Shown: in pieces, positions 45,015 to 54,400 of the stretch | Layout of the letters: each line of letters starts with the position of its first letter | How positions within the stretch are numbered: position 1 is the stretch's first letter | NCBI GenBank assembly: GCA_958295915.1 | Contig: OY282381.1 | Coordinates: 1,510,722 to 1,574,721 of the forward strand | Length of the DNA stretch: 64,000 nt | Origin: an uncultured Caldilineaceae bacterium | GTDB taxonomy: Bacteria; Chloroflexota; Anaerolineae; Caldilineales; Caldilineaceae | Direction: 5' to 3' | Translations under genes and position numbers: made by a program | Notes under the pieces: model-generated | The model's database searches: none | What the model was told of the DNA's origin: nothing | The model's input: the letters and a program-made list of their open reading frames with translations, nothing else

Positions 45015-46781
45015 ATGCCCAGAAAAGAACAAACGGACAGCGAGAGCACGGAAAATCAGGTGCGTATGCGCGCCACTGTGGGGCGCGATGTCGTCGCTGA
45101 TACGGATCTGGCACTCAGCGATCGGTATCGGGACGAACCCGCGCCGCTCCTCCCGATTCTCCACGCCTTCCACAACCGGGACGGATACATCGGAGCGCAG
45201 GCGATTGAAGCCATCGGCCAGGAGTTGCGCATTCCGTTGGCAGATCTGTACGGAACGGTCACATTCTATCATCACTTTGCGCGCGAGGCCGGCGGCCTAC
45301 AGAGGCCGCGCGTCTGCACGGGGCCGATCTGCTGCCAGCGAGGCGCGCAGGAAATCGTGAAAAGCCTGGACGGCGCCGAGGAGATGCCCTGCGCCGGACG
45401 TTGCGATGACCCGGTGCCGCTCCTTATCGGCCACGAAACGTTTGTGGCGCGCGTGCCGCTGCAGACGCCGGAACGGCGCATCTCTTCGCCTCTGCCCATG
45501 CCAAATCCGGGTGGGCGAGAGGAATGTGTCTTCGCCTTCATCCGCGAGCAGGGTCGGGCCAGTCTGGACGGTTATCAGCGCACCGGCGGCTATGAGGCCT
45601 TGGTTAAAGCCGTGCAGGAGTTGACGCCGGATCAGGTGATCGAATTGCTGAAGGAGTCGAAGCTGGCGGGCCGGGGTGGAGCCGGCTTCCCCACGGGCAT
45701 GAAATGGCAGTTTGTGCGCGAGGCTGAGGGTGGGCCAAAGAGCGTCGTCTGCAATGCGGATGAAGGCGAGCCGGGCTGCTTCAAAGATCGGGCGCTGATG
45801 GACTACGACCCTTTCGCGGTGATCGAAGGGATGACGCTGGGGGCCTATGCGATGGGCGCTGAACGGGGCTTCCTCTACTTGCGCTATGAATACCCGGAAA
45901 CCTATGATCGACTGGCGACGGCCCTGCGCGCGGCGGAAGAGGCCGGACTCCTGGGAGAACATATCCTCGGCAGCGACTTCAGTTTTCGGCTGTATCTTCG
46001 CCGGGGCGCCGGCGCCTACATTTGCGGCGAAGAGACATCCCTGCTCAACAGCCTGGAGGGCAAGCATCCCTTCCCTCGCAATCGTCCGCCCTATCCCACC
46101 ACGCATGGTTTTGAGGATCTGCCTACCGCTGTCAATAATGTGGAAACGCTGTGCGCCGTGCCGCAGATTCTGCGTCGGGGGGCTGAATGGTATCAGGGCC
46201 TCGGTCTGAATGGACATGCGGGCACCAAAGTGATTAGTCTATCCGGGGATGCGCAACGGCCCGGCAACTACGAAGTGCCGTTCGGCCTGCCCTTGCGTAC
46301 GCTGCTCTACGATTGGGCCGGCGGCCCTCTGCCGGGGCGCTCATTTCAGGCGGTGACCATGGCCGGGCTGTCCGGCGGCTTTCTGGCCGGCGACGCGCTG
46401 GAGGCGATCACTCTCGATGAACCGAGCTTGCGGGCCGCGGGGTCGATGCTGGGCGCGGGCGGGGTGATGATTTTTGACGACAGCCGGGATATCGTGGATA
46501 CGGCCCGCCAGGCGATGGGGTTCTTCGCCCACGAAAGCTGTGGCAAATGCTTCCCCTGCCGTATCGGTACGCAGCGTTTGCTGGAGCGGCTCTCCGGCGG
46601 CGGCCCCACGGAGATCGATACCTGGACACAGGAGGTCCGCGACATCGGCGATGTGCTGCAACTGAGCGCCTGCGGATTGGGTGTGGCGGCCAGCTTTGTC
46701 AGCGAGAGTTTGCTCAGGAACTTTCCGGCGCAGGTAGCGGAATATATGAGTCGGGGCAACAAGACGCACAGGATCGGGTGA
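45015..46781 (+). CDS. NuoE-NuoF fusion: NADH-binding diaphorase subunit of formate dehydrogenase
   Basis: 588 residues. N-terminal NuoE/thioredoxin-like domain with [2Fe-2S] cysteines 101, 106, 126 and 130 (CTGPIC, CAGRC). The NuoF domain follows, with FMN/NAD loops (GRGGAGFPTGMKW, CNADEGEPGCFKDR, GAGAYICGEETSLLNSLEG) and a [4Fe-4S] site (ESCGKCFPCRIGT plus LSACGLG). This is the electron-exit module of soluble NAD-dependent formate dehydrogenases and bidirectional hydrogenases; the following genes point to formate. ATG 45015 or GTG 44988. Residues 18-25 (MRATVGRD) translate family A. Confidence 0.95.
   Translation: MPRKEQTDSESTENQVRMRATVGRDVVADTDLALSDRYRDEPAPLLPILHAFHNRDGYIGAQAIEAIGQELRIPLADLYGTVTFYHHFAREAGGLQRPRVCTGPICCQRGAQEIVKSLDGAEEMPCAGRCDDPVPLLIGHETFVARVPLQTPERRISSPLPMPNPGGREECVFAFIREQGRASLDGYQRTGGYEALVKAVQELTPDQVIELLKESKLAGRGGAGFPTGMKWQFVREAEGGPKSVVCNADEGEPGCFKDRALMDYDPFAVIEGMTLGAYAMGAERGFLYLRYEYPETYDRLATALRAAEEAGLLGEHILGSDFSFRLYLRRGAGAYICGEETSLLNSLEGKHPFPRNRPPYPTTHGFEDLPTAVNNVETLCAVPQILRRGAEWYQGLGLNGHAGTKVISLSGDAQRPGNYEVPFGLPLRTLLYDWAGGPLPGRSFQAVTMAGLSGGFLAGDALEAITLDEPSLRAAGSMLGAGGVMIFDDSRDIVDTARQAMGFFAHESCGKCFPCRIGTQRLLERLSGGGPTEIDTWTQEVRDIGDVLQLSACGLGVAASFVSESLLRNFPAQVAEYMSRGNKTHRIG
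45067..45089 (+). repeat. Family A palindrome at the NuoEF N terminus
   Basis: GCGCGCCACTGTGGGGCGCG-type, in-frame (TGCGCGCCACTGTGGGGCGC). Confidence 0.88.
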
Positions 46782-46883
46782 CATGATGATGAGAAGCGGA
46801 TTGTGACGATTTATCGCGTCAGACATCGCCGGGACGCATATCGGTGACTTTTATATGGATAGCCAAATAACAGGAATCGCGCT

Positions 46884-47594
46884 ATGCAGCCAATGAACGG
46901 TGTAGTGAACGGTGTAGATCGCTCTCCAATGCTGACTCTCGATGGTGAGCGGATTGCTTTCACGCCCGGCGAGACGGTCTACGAAGTCGCGACACGGGCC
47001 GGCAGATCTGTGCCCACGCTCTGTTACGACCCGCGGCTGCAGCCGTTCGGCAGTTGTCGGCTGTGTGTAGTGGAGGTGGCGGGGCAACAGGCGCCGGTCG
47101 CTGCCTGTACTACACACGCCACAGATGGAATGGAAGTGACGACCGCGTCGGCCAAAATCGAAGGTCTACGGCGTACACTGCTGGAGCTGGTGGCGTCCGA
47201 AAACCGAGAGGTGACGGTGGATGCCCTGCGGGGTCATGCCTCGCAGGAGCTTGCGACGCTTGTCGAGCGCTATACCGCTGACAGCGGGCGTTTTGTCGGC
47301 GCGCAGTCGGGCCGCAGCCAGCTGGACGACAGCAACCCGTTCATTCTGCGGGATTACGACCTGTGTATCTCCTGTTATCGCTGTGTGCGCGTCTGCGCCG
47401 AGCAGGAGGGCGACTACGCTATCAGCGTTGCCAACCGCGGCTTTGCCACGCAGATCACCGTCGAGTTCGGCGGTGATCTGCGGGACTCGGCTTGCACATT
47501 CTGCGGCCAATGTGTGCAGACCTGCCCCAGCGGCGCGCTCGCCGATAAAAAGGCGCTGCGGTTTGTAGAGCATAGCGCGCGCGGAGCGCCATAG
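46884..47594 (+). CDS. HoxU/NuoG-N-like iron-sulfur subunit of formate dehydrogenase
   Basis: 236 residues. [2Fe-2S] domain with Cys47, Cys58, Cys61 and Cys75 (CYDPRLQPFGSCRLC), then a segment equivalent to the NuoG His-Cys3 cluster, then two [4Fe-4S] motifs (CISCYRCVRVC and CTFCGQCVQTCPSG). The middle segment reads LRGHASQELATLVERY and has none of the expected cysteines, so one cluster seems to be absent. In many FdhA proteins this module is fused at the N terminus; here it is a separate gene, split from fdhA by the repeat array. Bridges FdhA to the NuoEF-like subunit. Confidence 0.92.
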   Translation: MQPMNGVVNGVDRSPMLTLDGERIAFTPGETVYEVATRAGRSVPTLCYDPRLQPFGSCRLCVVEVAGQQAPVAACTTHATDGMEVTTASAKIEGLRRTLLELVASENREVTVDALRGHASQELATLVERYTADSGRFVGAQSGRSQLDDSNPFILRDYDLCISCYRCVRVCAEQEGDYAISVANRGFATQITVEFGGDLRDSACTFCGQCVQTCPSGALADKKALRFVEHSARGAP

Positions 47595-47650
47595 CTCAGG
47601 ATTGGAATTCGGGACATCACACTGCCTTTTGTCGCAGCGGTGAAGATGTT

Positions 47651-47886
47651 TTGCGCGCTGTTGTGGAGCGCAACGATTTTTACGCGCTACTGTGGAGCGC
47701 AATGACTTTTGGCGCGCTACTGTGGAGCGCAATGACTTTGGCGCGCTACTGTGGAGCGCAATGACTTTGGCGCGCTACTGTGGAGCGCAATGACTTTGGC
47801 GCGCTACTGTGGAGCGCAATGACTTTGGCGCGCTACTGTGGAGCGCAATGACTTTGGCGCGCTACTGTGGAGCGCAATGACTAAGG
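47651..47886 (+). repeat. Eight-copy tandem array of a family A variant ahead of fdhA
   Basis: Copies begin at 47654, 47683, 47713, 47742, 47771, 47800, 47829 and 47858. The last six are in exact 29-bp register and almost identical. Each has arms GCGCT and AGCGC around ACTGTGG, then a CAATGACTTTGG linker with an ATG. There are no spacers, so it is not CRISPR. The last copy overlaps an in-frame ATG at 47877 that would extend FdhA by six residues. It fills the 300-bp gap between the two formate dehydrogenase genes. Confidence 0.97.
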
Positions 47887-47894
47887 ACATTCTG

Positions 47895-50006
47895 ATGAAC
47901 AAAACCGCTTCTTCCAGCGCTTTTTCCGAGCAGAGGCGCATTCAACATTTCAAAACAACCCGTACAATCTGTGGTTACTGCGGCGTCGGCTGCGCGCTGG
48001 ATCTGGTGACCCGGGACAATCGCATCATCGCCGTGCATCCGGCTTTCGATGGCCCGGCCAATGAAGGCGCGCTGTGTGTCAAAGGTCAGTTCGCATACGA
48101 TTACGTCCACCATGCGGACCGGCTGACCTATCCGCTGGTGCGGGGAGCTGATGGTCAGTTGCGGCGGGCTACCTGGGACGCGGCTCTGGAGCGGGCGGCA
48201 CAGGGTTTCCTGGATGTGATGCAAAAGCACGGACGCCACGCGGCCTATGGCGTCGCCTCTGGGCGCACCCCCAGCGAAGCCAACTATATGATGCAGAAGT
48301 TCATACGTGTGGGCTTCGGCACAAATTATATCGACAACTGTAGCCGTGCCTGACACGCTCCGACCGTCGCCGGTCTGGCGGCAACAATCGGACTTGGCGC
48401 TATGTCCAATCCACTGGCGGATATGGAAAAGCCGGATGTGATCTTCTGCATCGGCACGAATATGACCGAAGCTCACCCAGTCGCGGCCACCCGGCTGAAG
48501 AAGGCTCTCGCCCGGGGCGCCAAACTGATCGTGGCCGACCCCCGGCGTATTCGTCTGGCAGAAATGGCCGACCTGTATCTGCCGATCCGGGTCGGCAGCG
48601 ATACTGCATTGTTGCTGGGCATGGCCCACGTGATCGTACGGGAAGATCTCATCGATCGAGAGTTCATCGCTACCCGCACAGAAGGCTACGAGCGGCTGGT
48701 GGATCACCTGCAGGAGAAGACGCCGGAGTGGGCCGAGAGCATTAGCGGTGTGCCGGCGGCCGCTATTGAAAAGGCGGCCATCTTATACGGCTCTAGCGAC
48801 AAGGCCGCCATCTACTATACTCTGGGCATTACGGAACACATCTGCGGCGTAGAGAATGTTCAGAGCCTGTGCAATCTGGCGCTGCTCAGCGGCAATATCG
48901 GTCGCGAAGGCACCGGTATCAATCCGATGCGGGGTCAGAACAATATTCAAGGCGCTGGGGATAGCGGCGCCTTGCCCAACAATTACGTAGGCTTTCAGCC
49001 GGTGACAGAGCCGGCCAATCAGGCCAAATTCGAGAGGGCCTACGGGCGCAAAATCGATCTGGAAAAGGGCATTACAAAAGTAACCGCCTTGGAACAGTGC
49101 GGCGACACGATCCACGCCATGCTCATCGATGGCGAAAACACAGTCGTCTCCGATCCAGATCAGGAGCACTGCATCCACGCGCTGAAGAGCCTGGAGCATT
49201 TCGTGGTCATCGACATCTTCCTGACGGAGACGGCAGAGCTGGCGGATGTGGTGCTGCCGGCCACCTCCTGGGCTGAGACTGACGGTCATTTCACCAACAC
49301 GGAACGGCGTATCCAACGGGTGCGCAAGGCCGTCGAGCCGCCCGGCGAGGCTAAACCTGACTGGTGGATCATCGGCCAACTCGCCCAGCGGATGGGCATG
49401 GCAGGTTTCGACTACGATTCGCCGGTACCGATCTTCAACGAATTGTGCGAATTGTCGCCCATCTATTACGGCATCGACTGGGAACTGGCGGATAGCGGTC
49501 AGTATCACTGGCCGATCCCGTATCGGGGTCATCCGGGCACGCCCCGTCTGCACGAAAACGAGTTCATCAACGGTCGGGGCAAATTCAGCTTCACCGAATA
49601 CCGAGATCCGGCGGAAACCATCGATGATGAGTATCCGTTGTGGCTCACCACCGGGCGGCGGCTGGAAAGTTACCATACCCGCACGCAAACGGGACGCTCG
49701 GCGGGTCTCAACGAGCTGCTGCCGGAGGAGATGTTGGAAGTGCATCCGGCGGATGTAGCCCGGTTCGGCCTGCGCGATGGCGGCTGGGCCAAAGTCAGCA
49801 GTCGGCGGGGGGCAGTGGAGGTTCGGGTCAAGGCGACCAGGCGCTCTCCCCAGGGGACTGTCTTCGCCAGTTTCGCCTTTGCCAACGTGCCCATCAATGC
49901 GCTCACCGGCTCCGGCTACGATCCCATCACCCATACAGCCGAGCTGAAGGTCTGCCCTGTGCAGGTCGAACCGGTGGTGGAAGAGGCGCTGGTGGCCGCG
50001 GATTGA
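47895..50006 (+). CDS. fdhA: Formate dehydrogenase alpha subunit, selenoprotein (UGA = Sec153)
   Basis: Molybdo/tungsto-bis-MGD enzyme that oxidises formate to CO2. 703 residues when the in-frame TGA at 48351-48353 is read as selenocysteine. Upstream: [4Fe-4S] Cys26, Cys29, Cys33, Cys61 (CGYCGVGC, ALCVKGQ). The active-site segment is DNCSRA-U-HAPTVAGL, matching the family pattern of Sec/Cys followed by H-x-P-S/T-V-A-G. Downstream: IFCIGTNMTEAHPV, GMRGQNN-type NPMRGQNNIQGAGDSG, and a C-terminal cofactor domain. The frame is unbroken on both sides of the TGA. Start ATG 47895 has AAGGA 7 nt upstream; ATG 47877 lies in the repeat array. Confidence 0.93.
48351..48382 (+). promoter_or_regulatory. 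UGA selenocysteine codon and SECIS-like hairpin
   Basis: TGA at 48351-48353. Arms GTCGCC (48366-48371) and GGCGGC (48377-48382) pair over 6 bp (one G-U) around a GGTCT loop. The GGTCTG starts 18 nt after the UGA, exactly as I recall for E. coli fdhF, and it is the apical GU that SelB recognises in that system. selA, selB, selC and selD are not in the window. Confidence 0.85.
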
Positions 50007-50151
50007 GTCATTGTGTGGTGGACGGCTTGGCTGGGCGGCGCCACTCCATGATTACTCGGTGAATCAAGGCAAAAGCTTCAGCCAAGATCGTCAGGGTATA
50101 CAATAACAAACCTACCTTGCTAGGCGCGCAGCCGGCTGATGCCGCGCTATG

Positions 50152-50179
50152 TATTGAAAACAGTGTATTGAAAACAGTG
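50152..50179 (+). repeat. Short tandem duplication ahead of fdhD
   Basis: TATTGAAAACAGTG occurs twice in tandem. The rest of the 180-bp gap shows nothing recognisable. Confidence 0.7.
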
Positions 50180-50186
50180 AACCCCA

Positions 50187-51038
50187 GTGACTACCCGCGT
50201 CGGCAGCAAAGTGCGTACCCGCATCACAGTTGTGGAGCAGGGGCAACACAAACGCCGGGACGACCACCTGGCGACGGAAGAGCCTTTGGAAATTCGCTTG
50301 CAGGCCGGGGGTGAAACCCAAACCGTTGCCGTGACCATGCGCACCCCAGGCCACGATTTCGAGCTGGCGGCCGGCTTTCTCCACAACGAAGGCGTCGTCG
50401 GCGAACGCGCGCTGATCAGCGGTATCACCTACTGCGTCGATGCGGATATAGACGCGGACCAGCGCTACAACATCGTGAACGTCGGCCTACGCCTGCCCTG
50501 TCTGCCGGCGTTGACGTCCCTCGAACGCCATTTCTATACCACAAGCGCCTGCGGTGTCTGCGGCAAGGCCAGTCTCGAGGCCATCGAAATGCGCGGCTGT
50601 CCGGTTCTACCGGCGGGGCCACAGATCGACCCATTGCTCCTGGCCGCGTTGCCCCAGCAGATGCGGGTGGCGCAGGGGCTGTTCGATGTCACTGGCGGAT
50701 TGCACGCGGCCGGTCTGTTTGATGTCAAAGGCACACTCCTTTGTCTGCGGGAGGATGTGGGCCGCCACAACGCGGTGGACAAGCTCATCGGCTGGGCGCT
50801 GATGCAAGATAAGCTGCCCCTGCACGACTGCATTCTGTTGGTTAGCGGTCGAGCCTCCTACGAAATTCTGCAAAAATCGACGGTCGCCGGCGCGCCAGTG
50901 GTCTGTGCCGTCTCTGCGCCCAGCCATCTGGCGGTGGAGGTGGCCCGCCGGTTTGGCGTCACCCTGGTGGGATTTCTGCGGGGGGAACGGTTCAACATCT
51001 ATGCGGGCGAAGCGCGGATCAAATGGAATACGCAGTAG
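50187..51038 (+). CDS. fdhD: Formate dehydrogenase accessory sulfurtransferase
   Basis: Transfers sulfur to the bis-MGD cofactor before insertion in FdhA, which needs this step for activity. 283 residues; GTG start at 50187. Signatures: TPGHDFELAAGFL, TTSACGVCGK (active-site Cys pair), LREDVGRHNAVDK and LVSGRASYEI. Its position after fdhA supports the FdhA assignment and a real, used enzyme. Confidence 0.96.
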   Translation: MTTRVGSKVRTRITVVEQGQHKRRDDHLATEEPLEIRLQAGGETQTVAVTMRTPGHDFELAAGFLHNEGVVGERALISGITYCVDADIDADQRYNIVNVGLRLPCLPALTSLERHFYTTSACGVCGKASLEAIEMRGCPVLPAGPQIDPLLLAALPQQMRVAQGLFDVTGGLHAAGLFDVKGTLLCLREDVGRHNAVDKLIGWALMQDKLPLHDCILLVSGRASYEILQKSTVAGAPVVCAVSAPSHLAVEVARRFGVTLVGFLRGERFNIYAGEARIKWNTQ

Positions 51039-51122
51039 ACGGATGCATGCGCCTGGACTACAGATGGTACAGCGCTTCTCTTCGGTAGTGGTCGCATAGT
51101 AAGTGATGAGAGCAGAGAGTTC

Positions 51123-51260
51123 ATGGCCAAGATTGTGGTCAATGATGAACCACTTGGTGACCATAGAATGGTAGGCAAGCGGAATCCTGGTTCAGAGGCG
51201 ACGACAGGTCTTTGCGCTGTGAACGAGGTGAAGTATTGGGTTTTACGGGCCATTCTATAG
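51123..51260 (+). CDS. Possible 45-residue protein
   Basis: A short frame (AKIVVNDEPLGDHRMVGKRN start) with a weak GAGAG ahead, in the 379-bp gap before the subtilase gene. No family recognised; it may be chance or a remnant. Confidence 0.2.
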   Translation: MAKIVVNDEPLGDHRMVGKRNPGSEATTGLCAVNEVKYWVLRAIL

Positions 51261-51323
51261 ATTCTGTGTTCCATTTTTCAGCAACGCGCCTTGCGTTTGA
51301 TCAATCGGGTCAAATGGTGTACA

Positions 51324-51329
51324 TATAAT
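51324..51329 (+). promoter_or_regulatory. Putative -10 box of the subtilase gene
   Basis: Perfect TATAAT about 90 bp before the ATG; no convincing -35 at normal spacing. Confidence 0.35.
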
Positions 51330-51417
51330 AGACTAGACAGCTGCATCTGAAGTGTGCTTCCGCTATGCACCTCGCGAATACCCGCTGGGGCGCAGAACTG
51401 ACGGAGATTAATCCACT

Positions 51418-54400
51418 ATGAAACGGTTTGCCCTTTTCGCGCTATTCCTGGCTATGAGCCTGACTGCCGGCTTCTATCTTTCCAGCGAACGGCTGGCGGC
51501 ATATGTCGATGAGGTCCTGCGGTCGGGCGAAAAGGATATATTGGACCAACAAGATGGCAGGGCCGAAGAGGCTCTTGAAGCGGTCGCGGGTTTTGTGCCC
51601 GGGCAGGTGATCATCCGCTTTAAGAGAGACGTGACTCGCGAGCAGATCTCCGATTTCTATGCGGAGTACGGACTCTCTGAGAAGGACAATCTGGACCACG
51701 ATCCCAATGATGCCGATCAGGGGATGCGATTGGCCGCGGCGCCGGTGGATGTGGACGAGAATCTCATTGAAGTTCTCGAAAGCGACCCCAGAGTGGTCTA
51801 TGCCGAGCCCAATTTCATTCTGCAGATCAGCTCTCCTGTCTGGGATCCTGTAAATCCTGATCGGTTGAATGCGCCTCTGTTCGAGAGAGGCGCGACGCCT
51901 AATGATCCGCTGTTCGATCAGCTTTGGAGACTGCACAATACCGGCCAGACTGGCGGTACTGCCGACGCCGATATCGATGCCCCGGAAGCCTGGGGTATCA
52001 ACACCGGCTCACGGGATGTGATTGTTGCGGTCATCGATACCGGCATAGATCCCAGCCACGAGGATTTGCAGGCCAATATGTGGACGAATCCGCAAGAATG
52101 TCCGCAGGGATTTGACAAATGCGAAGCAGACGGTGTGGACGACGACAACAACGGCTATGTGGATGATTTCTACGGCATCAACGCTATCAACGACAGTGGC
52201 GAGCTGATAGATGATTTCGGCCACGGCACCCATGTAGCCGGCATCATCGCTGCGGTGGGCGACAACGACACAGGCATTGTCGGCGTCAGTTGGAAGACCC
52301 GCATTGTCGGTTGCAAGTTCCTCAGCGCGTTCGGCTCCGGCACTACATCCAATGCGGTCAAGTGCTTCAATTACATCTACGATCTGCGCCACAAACAGAA
52401 ACAGAATATCCTGATCACGAACAGTAGTTGGGGCGGCGGCTCTCCTTCTCGTTCCTTAAAGGAGGCAATGGGCCGGGTTGATTCGCCCTTGCACATGTGC
52501 TCGGCCGGTAATGCCAACACCAATCGCATCGCCTATCCGGCAGGGTATGACCTGGACAATATCATCGCGGTAACGGCAACGGATCACGACGACCTGTACG
52601 CCGGCTTCGCCAATTGGGGCGAGGATTGGGTGGACTTAGCGGCTCCCGGGGTGAATATTCTCTCGACGGTCCCCACCGGTCGCTGCGCTATCTGTGATCC
52701 ATCCGGCTACCGGGCCATTGGCGGCACATCTATGTCTACGCCCCTAGTCGCTGGCGCTGCGGCGCTGGTCTGGTCGGAATTCGAGGGGCTGAACAATGCG
52801 CAGGTGAAGCAGCGCATCCTCTCAGGTATCGATCTACTGAAAAACCGCTTCAAGACGACCGTTACCAACGGTCGTCTGAATCTCTTTAATGTGATGGAGA
52901 AAGATTCGACACCGCCGGCGGCTGTGACTGACCTGTCTCCCACCGGTGTACTGTTGACGAAGATCATCCTTTCCTGGACAGCCACCGGCGATGACGGATT
53001 CAAGGGGATGGCCACGGCATACGATGCGCGCTACGCCACGGCGCCCATATCCGACGCTACATGGGAGCAGGCCACCCGCGTGGCGACGACGCCGGAGCCC
53101 GGTTCATCCGGTTCCAGAGAGACGCTGGAGGTGACGGGGCTTGCTCCGAACACAACCTATTATTTTGCGCTGCGGGCCGCCGACAATGTAGGCAACGTTT
53201 CCGACTTATCCAATATCGTCATCGCCCGTACCAGTGCGGGGACAATCGTCTTTGAAGACGATATGGAAAACGGCGCGGGCAAATGGAGCATCGATGATGC
53301 AAAGAACAACCTCTGGCATCTATCCAATCTGCGCTTCAACAGCCCGGAAACCGCCTGGCACTACGGTCAGGAGAAGGAACGCAACTACGACACGGGCGAG
53401 GCCAATGAGGGCATTATCACCTCGAGCGTCATTGACATCGCCGGCGCTGACGACGCGCTGCTCACGTTCTACGAATGGAGCGAAGTGCAGCGCAATCCGC
53501 GCTTTGACCGTACCCGCGTACAGGTATCCGGCGATGGACGCGAATGGACGACGGCATTTGAATCTCACGGCACAGAGGGGCTCTGGGAACGGCGGGAGGT
53601 CGATCTGACCCAATTCCTGGAAGAGACCAGCTCGATTCAGGTGCGTTTCTGGTTTGATACGGTAGATGAGACGTTCAACGACAACGAAGGTTGGTACATC
53701 GACGACGTGCAGGTGGTTACCGCCAAGCTGACGCTGCCTGGCGAGGAGGAGTTGGCGCCAAATCTGGTGGCGCAGCCGATCAACATTGGCTTCAATCCGG
53801 CCGAGCCGCATGCGGGCGAGCCGACAACTATCCACGGTACGATCATCAACAACGGCAACGCCGATGCCCGCGCAATCACAGTTCAGTTCGTGGATGTCAG
53901 CGATGAAGAGGCAGCAGTCCCGATTGGCGCGCCCCAGACGATCGCTGAGATTCCCGTCGGCGGCAGCGGCGTGGCCCAGGTTCAGTACGACACGGACCGC
54001 AAGGTCGGCAAAGGCGAAGATGGATTGCGCGCCACTGCAGAGCGCGCCATTCGGATGGTCATCGATCCCAACAACTTCATTCCAGAGCGGAATGAAGCGG
54101 ACAACCAGGCCACCCGCATTCTCACCATCAGCGCCGCGCCGGCGCCGAATCTATTCATCAGCTCGGACAATGTGGGCTTCGACCCGTCTTCGCCGCAACC
54201 CGGCGCGCAGGTGACGATCTATGCCACGGTTCTGAACATCGGAACAGCCGACGCCTCGAACGTCGTCGTTCAGTTTCTGGAAGACAAAGACAGACCGATT
54301 GCACCGAATCAGGTGATCGACAGCATCCCCGCAGGCAGTAGCGCTGTCGCCCAGGTAACTTTCGACTCCAGTTCCAGTATGGGCGATCCACGCATCAACA

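Noticed and set aside
47651-47886. CRISPR array
   Set aside because: The units are contiguous 29-30 bp repeats with no unique spacers, and no cas gene is present in the window.
48783-49934. Long minus-strand frame (383 codons) opposite fdhA
   Set aside because: Antisense shadow of a strongly supported gene; no domain or start signal seen.
47895-50006. fdhA as a pseudogene split by a nonsense mutation
   Set aside because: The TGA is at the exact Sec/Cys position of the family and is followed by a SECIS-like hairpin; both sides are in the same frame and fdhD follows.
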